From: Rhizobium sp. Q54 | GTDB lineage: Bacteria; Pseudomonadota; Alphaproteobacteria; SMXS01 | Direction of reading: 5' to 3' | NCBI GenBank assembly: GCA_945872035.1 | Contig: CAMBYA010000178.1 | Coordinates: 1 to 5,707, forward strand | Length of the DNA: 5,707 bases | Shown: positions 1-5,707 of the stretch, one piece after another | Layout: every line of letters starts with the position of its first letter | How positions within the stretch are numbered: the first letter of the stretch is position 1 | The notes under the pieces: generated by a model | The model's input: only the letters and a program-made list of their open reading frames with translations | Databases searched by the model: none | Told to the model about the DNA's origin: nothing | Program-made: the position numbers and the translations under genes

Positions 1-1245
1 CTGATCAACCTGAAGCCCAGGGGCGACCGCGGCAGCCAGGAAGAGACCCTCGCGCGGCTGCGCGAGCGGGCCAGCCGCGTGGCCGGCGCGACGCTCTATA
101 TCCGGCCGGTGCAGGACCTGACCATCGACGCCGAGGGCGGGCCGACCCAGTACCGTTTCTCGCTGCAGGGATCCGATCAGGACCTGACCGATCGCTGGGC
201 CAGGGAGATCAGCGAGGAGCTGGCCCATGTCGACGAGGTGCGCAACGTCGTGTCCGACGTCCAGAACGAAGGCCACGCCGTCACCGTCGCCATCAACCGG
301 GACGTGGCGTCGCGCCTCGGCATCAGCGCCGCTGACGTCGACAACGCGCTCTATGACGCCTTCGGACAGCGGATCATCTCGACCATCTTCACCCAGTCGA
401 CCCAGTACCGGGTGATCCTGGAAAGCCAGCCCGGCATGCTGACCAGCCCTGAAGCGCTGCAGCGCATGTATGTGCCGGTGTCCGGCGGCGCGTCGGTGCC
501 TCTGACCGCCTTCGCCACGATCACCACCGGCGAGGCGCCGCTGCAGATTTCCCGGGTCGCCCAGTTCCCCGCCGCCACCATCGGCTTCGACCTGGCGCCC
601 GGCGTCTCGCTGGGCGCGGCGGTCGACGCCATCGTCGAGGCCGCGGAGCGGATCGGTATGCCCGCCTCGATCACTACCGAGTTCATGGGCGCCGCCGACG
701 CGTTCCGCGCGTCGCTGTCCAACCAGATCTGGCTGATCCTCGCCGCCATCATCACCGTCTACATCGTCCTGGGCGTGCTCTACGAAAGCTTCGTCCACCC
801 GGTGACGATCCTCTCGACCTTGCCGTCGGCCGGCGTCGGCGCGCTCCTGGCGCTGATCCTGACCGGCAACGATCTGGGCGTGATCGGCATCATCGGCATC
901 GTGCTGCTGATCGGCATCGTCAAGAAGAACGCGATCATGATGATCGACTTCGCCATCGAGGCGCAGCGCGTCCAGGGCCTGGCTCCGGACGCCGCCATCC
1001 GGCAGGCGGCCCATCTGCGCTTCCGGCCGATCATGATGACCACCTTCGCCGCCCTTTTCGCTGCACTGCCGTTGATCTTCGGCAGCGGCATGGGATCGGA
1101 ATTGCGCCAGCCGCTGGGCCTTGCCATCGCCGGCGGCCTGATCGTCAGCCAGGCGTTGACCCTGTTCACCACGCCGGTGATCTATCTGGGTTTCGAGCGG
1201 TTGTCGGCGCGCTGGCAGGCAAGGCGCCGGGAGAAGGCGGCATGA
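1..1245 (+). CDS. mdtB: MdtB/MuxB-type RND multidrug efflux transporter subunit, 3' part (5' end outside window)
   Basis: This is the C-terminal 414 residues of an inner-membrane, proton-driven RND (HAE1) drug exporter, about 40% of a protein that is usually near 1040 residues. The frame is open and homologous to MdtB from the first base (window codons 1-26 read LINLKPRGDRGSQEE and onward). The GTG at 79 is therefore internal and the real start lies upstream. Subfamily signs are PVQDLTIDAE followed by TQYRFSLQ (codons 35-55), and SRLGISAADVDNALYDAFGQR with STIFTQSTQYRV just after it. These match MdtB rather than MdtC. Codons 1-240 are the second periplasmic loop (PC1, the docking subdomain and PC2). 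Transmembrane helices 8-12 follow from about codon 243. Proton-relay residues equivalent to AcrB K940, R971 and T978 are present as K309 (IVKKNAIMMIDF), R340 and T347 (LRFRPIMMTT); the TM4 Asp pair lies outside the window. The gene ends in an ATGA overlap with the next one. In E. coli, MdtB and MdtC form a mixed trimer. The family call is firm; the substrate range cannot be read from sequence. Confidence 0.95.
   Translation: MINLKPRGDRGSQEETLARLRERASRVAGATLYIRPVQDLTIDAEGGPTQYRFSLQGSDQDLTDRWAREISEELAHVDEVRNVVSDVQNEGHAVTVAINRDVASRLGISAADVDNALYDAFGQRIISTIFTQSTQYRVILESQPGMLTSPEALQRMYVPVSGGASVPLTAFATITTGEAPLQISRVAQFPAATIGFDLAPGVSLGAAVDAIVEAAERIGMPASITTEFMGAADAFRASLSNQIWLILAAIITVYIVLGVLYESFVHPVTILSTLPSAGVGALLALILTGNDLGVIGIIGIVLLIGIVKKNAIMMIDFAIEAQRVQGLAPDAAIRQAAHLRFRPIMMTTFAALFAALPLIFGSGMGSELRQPLGLAIAGGLIVSQALTLFTTPVIYLGFERLSARWQARRREKAA
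1229..1237 (+). promoter_or_regulatory. Shine-Dalgarno for the MdtC-like gene
   Basis: The purine run GGGAGAAGG ends four bases before the ATG at 1242. Its GGGAG core is eight bases from the start, a good spacing for 16S rRNA pairing. It lies inside the last codons of the upstream gene and supports 1242 as the true start. Pairing strength was judged by eye. Confidence 0.75.
1242..1245 (+). other. ATGA stop/start overlap between the two RND genes
   Basis: The TGA stop of the MdtB-like gene (1243-1245) and the ATG of the MdtC-like gene (1242-1244) share bases. Such overlaps commonly allow terminating ribosomes to reinitiate, which would link production of the two pump subunits. The overlap is directly visible; the coupling is inferred. 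Confidence 0.95.
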
Positions 1246-4200
1246 GCCTGTCGTCGCCGTTCATCCGCCGGCCGATCGCCACGCTGCTGCTGACCGTCGG
1301 CGTGGCGCTCACCGGCATCGGCGCGTTCTTCGCCCTGCCCGTTTCGCCGCTGCCGCAAGTGGACTTTCCTACCATCAGCGTCTCGGCCTCGATGCCGGGC
1401 GCGAGCCCCGAAACCATGGCGTCGAGTGTCGCCTCGCCGCTTGAGCGGCGGCTCGGCACCATTGCCGGCGTCACCGAGATGACGTCGTCGTCGAACACCG
1501 GCTCGTCGCGCATCACCCTGCAATTCGATCTGTCACGTGATGTCAACGGCGCGGCGCGCGAGGTCCAGGCGGCAATCAATGCCGCCCGTGTCGACCTGCC
1601 CGCGTCGCTGCGCAGCAACCCGACCTACCGAAAGATGAACCCGGCCGACGCGCCGGTGATCATCCTGGCGCTGACCTCGAAGACCCGGCCGCCTTCCGAG
1701 ATCTACGACGCCGTCTCCAACATCGTGCAGCAGCGCCTGTCGCAGGTCGAAGGCGTCGGCGACGTGGAGCTCGGCGGCGCCTCGCTGCCCGCCGTTCGGA
1801 TCGAGCTCAACCCTCTGGCGCTCGGCCGCTTCGGCGTCAGCCTGGAGGACGTGCGCACCGCCATCACATCGACCAACGCCAACCGGCCGAAGGGCTTGAT
1901 CGAGGACGGCGAACGCGCCTTCCAGATCTACGGCAACAAGCCTGGCACGACCGCTGACGACTACCGCGACCTGATCATCGCCTGGCGCGACGGCGCCGGC
2001 ATCCGGCTGCGCGACGTGGCGCGGGTCTATGACGGCCCGGAGGACGTCCGCACCATGGGGCTGTTCAACGGCGAGAGGGCCGTGACCGTCGTCATCAGCC
2101 GCCAGCCCGGCGCCAACATCATCGAGACGGTCGACCTGATCAAGGCCGAGCTGCCGGTGCTACAGGCCGCATTGCCGGCCGATATCAAGCTGACGGTCGC
2201 CTCGGACCGCACCACCACCATCCGGGCGTCGCTGGACGAGGTCGAGCTGACGCTGGTGATCGCCACGCTGCTGGTCGTTGGTGTGGTCAGCATCTTCCTG
2301 CGCTCGCTGCGCGCGACGGTGGTGCCCGCCGTCGCGGTCGTGGTGTCGCTGCTCGGGACCCTGGGCGTCATGTATCTGCTGGGCTTTTCGCTCAACAATC
2401 TGTCGCTGATGGCGCTGACCGTGGCGACGGGCTTCGTGGTCGACGACGCCATCGTCGTGCTGGAGAACATCAGCCGACACCTCGAGAAGGGCATGAGCCG
2501 GATGGAGGCGGCGCTGAAGGGCGCGGCCGAGGTCGGCTTCACCGTGCTGTCGATCAGCGTGTCGCTGGTGGCGGTATTCATCCCGCTGCTGTTCATGGGC
2601 GGCATCATCGGCCGCCTGTTCCGCGAGTTCGCGGTGACCATGAGCGTGGCGATCCTGATCTCGCTGGTGATCTCGCTCACCACCACGCCGATGATCGCCG
2701 CCCTGATCCTGCCGGAAAAGCCCAGGCCATCGCGGATCTCCGCCTGGGCGGAGCGGTCGTTCGCCAGGGTGCAGGGCTGGTACGAGCGCAGCCTGGACTG
2801 GGCGCTGGCCAACCGTGGTACGACCCTGCTGCTGCTGGCGGGCGCCGTGGCGCTCAACGTCTTCCTGTTCATCGCCGTGCCCAAGGGTTTCTTCCCCGAG
2901 CAGGACACCGGCGCGCTGATGGGCGGCATCCGGGCCGACCAGAGCATTTCCTTCCTGGACATGCAGAAAAAACTGACGAGCGTCGTCCGGATCATCAACG
3001 CGGACCCAGCGGTCGATACCGTGGTCGCCTTCAGCGGCGGGCGGCGGGCGGGCGGCGGCTTCATGCAGGTAATGCTGAAGCCCAGCGGCGAACGCGAGCC
3101 GACCCGCGAGGTGATCAACAGGCTGCGGCCCAAGCTGTCGCGGATCACCGGCGTCAGCATCTTCCTCAACCCGGTGCAGGATATGCGCGTGGGCGGGCGG
3201 AGCGGTAACAGCAGCTTCCAGTACACGCTGAAAAGCGACGACCTGACAGCCCTCAGGCAAGGTGCGGAAATGCTGGGCGCGGCGCTGAAGAAAGAGCCCA
3301 TGCTGACCGACGTGGACGTCGACCAGAACGACACCGGCGCGGAGGTCTACATCACCATCGACAACGACAAGGCGGCGCGCCTCGGCCTCGACCAGCGGAC
3401 CATCGATGCGATCCTCTACAACGGCTTTGGCCAGCGCCAGGTGGCGACCATCTACAGCGGCCTCAACCAGTACCACGTAGTGATGGGCGTCGGTCCCGAG
3501 TTCACCGGTTCACCGGAAGCGCTGAAATATGTCTACCTGCCGACGAGGGCGCAGGCCACGGGCACGGAAACCACGCCGGGCGCCACAGCGACTGCACCGC
3601 CCGCCGGGAGCACGCCGACCGCGACCACCGGCACCTCCCGCGACGCGCCGACAGGTTCGGCCGTCAACCTGAGCGCCACCACCATGACGCCATTGTCGGC
3701 CATCGCCACCTGGACGGTCGGCGGCACCGCCTCCCAGGTCAATCATCAGGACGGCTCGCCCGCGTCGACCATCTCGTTCAACACCGCCGACAACGTATCG
3801 CTGGGCAAGGCGTCCGAGCGGATCCGCGAGGTGCAGGCCGGCCTGAACATGCCGCCGGGCGTGCATGGGAGCTTCGCCGGCACCGCGCAGGTGTTCCAGC
3901 AATCCACAGCGTCGACACCGGTGCTGATCCTGCTCGCCATCGTCGCCATCTACATCGTGCTGGGCATCCTCTACGAAAGCACCATCCATCCCCTGACCGT
4001 GCTGTCGACCCTGCCGTCGGCCGGCCTGGGAGCGGTACTGGCGCTCATTGTCCTGGGCATGGAGTTCGACCTTATCGCGCTGATCGGCCTGATCCTGCTC
4101 ATCGGTATCGTCAAGAAGAACGCCATCATGATCATCGACTTCGCGCTCGAGGCCGAGCGCAACCGCGGCATGACGCCGTTCGACGCGGTGCGCGAGTCCT

Positions 4201-4463
4201 GCCTGCTGCGCTTCCGGCCGATCCTGATGACGACACTGGCCGCCGGCCTCGGCGCGCTGCCGCTGGCCATCGGCTTCGGCGAGGGCGCCGAGCTGCGCCA
4301 GCCTCTGGGCGTCACCATCATCGGCGGCCTGATCGCCAGCCAGTTCATCACCCTGCTGACCACGCCGGTCGTCTACCTGGCGCTCGACCGGTTCCGCCGC
4401 CGGTCGCCGCACGAGGCGCTTCTGGCGCGCGGCGCCCCGCACCGAAGTGTACCGACGTCATGA
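1242..4463 (+). CDS. mdtC: MdtC/MuxC-type RND multidrug efflux transporter subunit, complete
   Basis: A complete 1073-residue inner-membrane RND (HAE1) exporter subunit, expected to pair with the MdtB-like protein encoded upstream. The start at 1242 is supported by a purine-rich Shine-Dalgarno stretch and by the family N-terminus: FIRRPIATLLL leads into TM1 (about residues 12-32), then PLPQVDFPTI and SMPGASPETMASSVASPLERRLG. The first periplasmic loop runs to about 335, TM2-TM6 span about 336-490, TM7 is about 527-546, the second loop runs to about 890, and TM8-TM12 span about 893-1046. The proton-relay set is intact: D401/D402 in TM4 (GFVVDDAIVVLEN), K959 in TM10, R990 and T997 in the LRFRPILMTT segment. 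PVQDMRVGGRSGNSSFQYTL (around residues 645-664) is the MdtC-subfamily counterpart of the DLTID motif of MdtB. The protein is about 48 residues longer than E. coli MdtC (1025, from memory). Most of the excess is a low-complexity insertion at residues 768-815 in the docking domain. It overlaps both neighbours by four bases. The function call is strong; the specific drugs exported are unknown. Confidence 0.97.
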   Translation: MSLSSPFIRRPIATLLLTVGVALTGIGAFFALPVSPLPQVDFPTISVSASMPGASPETMASSVASPLERRLGTIAGVTEMTSSSNTGSSRITLQFDLSRDVNGAAREVQAAINAARVDLPASLRSNPTYRKMNPADAPVIILALTSKTRPPSEIYDAVSNIVQQRLSQVEGVGDVELGGASLPAVRIELNPLALGRFGVSLEDVRTAITSTNANRPKGLIEDGERAFQIYGNKPGTTADDYRDLIIAWRDGAGIRLRDVARVYDGPEDVRTMGLFNGERAVTVVISRQPGANIIETVDLIKAELPVLQAALPADIKLTVASDRTTTIRASLDEVELTLVIATLLVVGVVSIFLRSLRATVVPAVAVVVSLLGTLGVMYLLGFSLNNLSLMALTVATGFVVDDAIVVLENISRHLEKGMSRMEAALKGAAEVGFTVLSISVSLVAVFIPLLFMGGIIGRLFREFAVTMSVAILISLVISLTTTPMIAALILPEKPRPSRISAWAERSFARVQGWYERSLDWALANRGTTLLLLAGAVALNVFLFIAVPKGFFPEQDTGALMGGIRADQSISFLDMQKKLTSVVRIINADPAVDTVVAFSGGRRAGGGFMQVMLKPSGEREPTREVINRLRPKLSRITGVSIFLNPVQDMRVGGRSGNSSFQYTLKSDDLTALRQGAEMLGAALKKEPMLTDVDVDQNDTGAEVYITIDNDKAARLGLDQRTIDAILYNGFGQRQVATIYSGLNQYHVVMGVGPEFTGSPEALKYVYLPTRAQATGTETTPGATATAPPAGSTPTATTGTSRDAPTGSAVNLSATTMTPLSAIATWTVGGTASQVNHQDGSPASTISFNTADNVSLGKASERIREVQAGLNMPPGVHGSFAGTAQVFQQSTASTPVLILLAIVAIYIVLGILYESTIHPLTVLSTLPSAGLGAVLALIVLGMEFDLIALIGLILLIGIVKKNAIMIIDFALEAERNRGMTPFDAVRESCLLRFRPILMTTLAAGLGALPLAIGFGEGAELRQPLGVTIIGGLIASQFITLLTTPVVYLALDRFRRRSPHEALLARGAPHRSVPTS
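3543..3686 (+). other. Low-complexity Thr/Ala/Pro/Gly/Ser-rich insertion in the docking domain of the MdtC-like subunit
   Basis: Residues 768-815 (48 residues) lie between VYLP and TPLSAIA. The same gap holds only six residues in E. coli MdtC (from memory) and six in the MdtB-like neighbour (codons at 478-495). Of the 48 residues, 39 are Thr (15), Ala (10), Pro (5), Gly (5) or Ser (4). Such composition predicts a flexible, disordered loop. By alignment with AcrB this hairpin lies in the docking (funnel) subdomain of the second periplasmic loop, on the periplasmic side facing the adaptor and channel. The reading frame stays intact and conserved sequence resumes directly on both sides, so it is an in-frame expansion rather than a frameshift. 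Confidence 0.85.
4460..4463 (+). other. ATGA stop/start overlap between the MdtC-like gene and the outer-membrane factor
   Basis: The TGA stop of the pump gene (4461-4463) overlaps the ATG of the channel gene (4460-4462). There is no strong Shine-Dalgarno upstream, only GAAG at 4444-4447, twelve bases away. Translation of the channel therefore probably depends on ribosomes finishing the pump gene. The overlap is seen; the dependence is inferred. Confidence 0.93.
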
Positions 4464-4519
4464 ACCTTGCCCGCCGTCCCATCGCCGCCGCCGTCATTGC
4501 CGCCATGCTGGCCGGCTGC
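4460..4519 (+). other. Lipoprotein signal peptide and lipobox of the outer-membrane factor
   Basis: The first 20 codons encode a type II signal peptide: Arg5 and Arg6, a hydrophobic core at 8-18, and the lipobox Leu-Ala-Gly-Cys with Cys20 encoded at 4517-4519. Signal peptidase II would cleave before Cys20. Asn at +2 rather than Asp is consistent with sorting to the outer membrane, as known for NodT/OprM-type channels. Confidence 0.88.
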
Positions 4520-5707
4520 AACATGACGCCGACCTACCAGCGGCCCACCACCGACGTGCCCGCGACGTTCAAGGAGGAGCCCGGCTGGCGTCCCGCCCGG
4601 CCCGCCGACGATGTGGCGCGCGGCGCCTGGTGGCGGCTGTTCGACGATCCGGTGCTGGACGGCCTGCAACAGCGCGTGCTCGTCTCCAACCAGAACCTCG
4701 CTGCGGCGCTCGCCGCCTACGAACAGGCGCGCGGCGTGGTGCGCGAGCAGCGCGCCGGCCTGTTCCCGACCGTCGACCTGCAGGCGGGCGCGACCCGCAC
4801 CGGGTCGTTCGGCACGCGCGACGATCCGGGCACCGGCCAGGGCGGCGTCAGTGTCGGCCGGCGCTATACGGCGTCGATCGGCGCCAGCTGGGAGCCGGAC
4901 GTCTGGGGACGCATCCGCTCCGGCCTCTCGCAGGCCGGCGCCACCGCCTCGGCAAGCCGCGCGGACCTGGCCAACGCCACCCTGTCGGCACAGGGCGAGC
5001 TGGCGCTGAACTACCTGCAGATCCGCGCCATGGACGCCCAGATTGCCGTGTTCGACGAAACCATCGCGGCCTATGCGCGCGGGCTGGAGATCACCACCAA
5101 CCGCTACAATGTGGGCGTGGTCGGCAAGCTCGATGTGGTGCAGGCCGAGACCCAGCTGCGCAACGCCCGCGCCGATGCCGCCGACCGGCGCCGCCAGCGC
5201 GCGGTTCTCGAGCATGCCATCGCCGTTCTGGTCGGTGAATCGCCGTCGACCTTCAGCCTGGCGACGGCCGCGTGGAAACCCAGCGTGCCGGAAGTCCCGG
5301 GCGTGCTGCCCGGCGACCTGCTGGAGCGCCGCCCCGACGTCGCCGCCGCCGAGCGCCGGGTGGCCGCCGCCAATTCGGGCATCGGCATCGAACGGGCGGC
5401 ATTCTTTCCCGCCTTCAACCTGTCGGGCGACGTCGGATTCAATGCCCGCCAGCTGGCCGAGCTGTTCACCACGTCGGCCAGCGTCTGGTCCCTGGGCGTC
5501 CAGGCGGCCGAGACGCTGATCGACTGGGGCGCCAGATCGGCCCGCATCGACCAGGCCCGCGCCGCCTGGCGGCAAGCGACGGCGGCATACCGCCAGACCG
5601 TGCTGACCGCATTCCAGCAGACCGAGGACCAGCTTGCCGCCGTCCGCATCCTGGCCGACGTGAGCTCCGAGCGGTCCGCCGCCGAAACCGCCGCAAGGCG
5701 CGCCGCG
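4460..5707 (+). CDS. NodT-family outer-membrane efflux lipoprotein (RND channel), 3' end outside window
   Basis: The outer-membrane channel of the efflux complex, a TolC/OprM-like trimeric tunnel that takes substrate from the pump and adaptor and releases it outside. The frame is open from the ATG at 4460 to the window edge (416 codons). Family members are usually about 460-490 residues, so a few dozen C-terminal residues are missing. A lipoprotein signal is visible: basic N-terminus (ARRP), hydrophobic stretch, lipobox LAGC with Cys20, then Asn at +2. Family motifs in order: TYQRP (25-29), WWRLFDDPVLDGL (57-69), WEPDVWGRIR (144-153), RYNVGVVGKLDVVQAETQL (215-233), and LLERRPDVAAAERRVAAA (287-304) leading to IGIERAAFFP (308-317). 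The two similar halves reflect the family's internal duplication. The start fits the ATGA overlap and the signal peptide; only a weak GAAG lies upstream, suggesting coupled translation. The position after the pump genes resembles opmB in Pseudomonas muxABC-opmB, but orthology to OpmB itself cannot be shown here. Minor oddities: TYQRP is preceded by MTP where VGP is common, and Glu311 sits at a usually small residue. Confidence 0.95.
   Translation, partial: MNLARRPIAAAVIAAMLAGCNMTPTYQRPTTDVPATFKEEPGWRPARPADDVARGAWWRLFDDPVLDGLQQRVLVSNQNLAAALAAYEQARGVVREQRAGLFPTVDLQAGATRTGSFGTRDDPGTGQGGVSVGRRYTASIGASWEPDVWGRIRSGLSQAGATASASRADLANATLSAQGELALNYLQIRAMDAQIAVFDETIAAYARGLEITTNRYNVGVVGKLDVVQAETQLRNARADAADRRRQRAVLEHAIAVLVGESPSTFSLATAAWKPSVPEVPGVLPGDLLERRPDVAAAERRVAAANSGIGIERAAFFPAFNLSGDVGFNARQLAELFTTSASVWSLGVQAAETLIDWGARSARIDQARAAWRQATAAYRQTVLTAFQQTEDQLAAVRILADVSSERSAAETAARRAA

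Noticed and set aside
79..81. GTG at 79 as the start of the first gene
   Set aside because: MdtB homology continues upstream without a break to the first base of the window, and a protein starting here would lack TM1-TM7 and the first periplasmic loop.
1..1245. First gene as a truncated pseudogene
   Set aside because: The missing N-terminal part is explained by the window edge. The frame is intact with conserved motifs through a normal stop that overlaps the next start.
3036..3066. Gly/Arg-rich stretch SGGRRAGGGF in the MdtC-like protein as a possible insertion
   Set aside because: It has the same length as the corresponding segment of E. coli MdtC as I recall it (GFTGGSRVNSGMMF), so it is ordinary variation in a glycine-rich loop.
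2027..3476. Two long overlapping minus-strand open frames (435 and 438 codons) opposite the MdtC-like gene
   Set aside because: They lie wholly antisense to a conserved RND gene. Their translations are low-complexity (Ser/Thr/Arg- or Asp/His/Gln/Arg-rich) with no recognisable domain. Long antisense open frames are expected in GC-rich genes because stop codons are rare.
3510..4442. Minus-strand 310-codon open frame opposite the end of the MdtC-like gene
   Set aside because: Its Gln/Asp/Arg-rich translation mirrors the transmembrane codons of the real gene and has no domain signature. It is a shadow frame.
4447..5238. Plus-strand 263-codon open frame starting at a GTG just before the channel gene
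   Set aside because: It is in a different frame from the ATG at 4460 and gives an Arg/Ala/Gly-rich translation. The 4460 frame carries the signal peptide and every family motif and stays open to the window end.
4373..5575. Minus-strand 400-codon open frame opposite the outer-membrane factor
   Set aside because: It runs antisense to a gene with clear NodT motifs. Its Gly/Ala/Arg-rich translation resembles no known family to me.

Overview
The window is a stretch of GC-rich bacterial DNA (roughly two-thirds GC by eye, with strong G/C preference at third codon positions). It is fully occupied by three co-directional, tightly packed genes on the + strand. Together they form most of a Gram-negative RND (resistance-nodulation-division) multidrug efflux operon of the MdtBC/MuxBC type with its own outer-membrane channel. 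The lipoprotein-type outer-membrane factor and the two inner-membrane proton-driven pumps require a diderm cell. The base composition and gene order would fit a proteobacterium, perhaps an alphaproteobacterium, but nothing in the window fixes the taxon.

Layout: (1) 1-1245, the 3' part (414 codons plus stop) of an MdtB/MuxB-subfamily RND transporter whose N-terminal half lies upstream. (2) 1242-4463, a complete MdtC/MuxC-subfamily RND transporter of 1073 residues. (3) 4460-5707, a NodT-family outer-membrane efflux lipoprotein, open at the right edge after 416 codons and missing its C-terminal end. Both junctions are ATGA stop/start overlaps, so the three genes are almost certainly co-transcribed and translationally coupled. 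There is no intergenic DNA, so no promoter or terminator is expected or seen. A periplasmic adaptor (MdtA/MuxA-like) would be expected just upstream, as in known mdtABC and muxABC-opmB operons.

How they work together: in the characterised relatives, the B and C subunits form a heterotrimeric inner-membrane pump. It takes substrates from the periplasm or membrane, is driven by proton influx, and passes them through an adaptor into the trimeric outer-membrane channel. The gene order here (B, C, outer-membrane factor) matches Pseudomonas muxABC-opmB more closely than E. coli mdtABC, which borrows TolC.

This is mostly an ordinary efflux operon. The one clearly unusual feature is a Thr/Ala/Pro/Gly/Ser-rich low-complexity insertion of about 42 residues in a short hairpin of the docking (funnel) domain of the MdtC-like subunit. 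Its MdtB-like partner does not have it. I found no RNA genes, mobile elements, CRISPR arrays or undescribed system.
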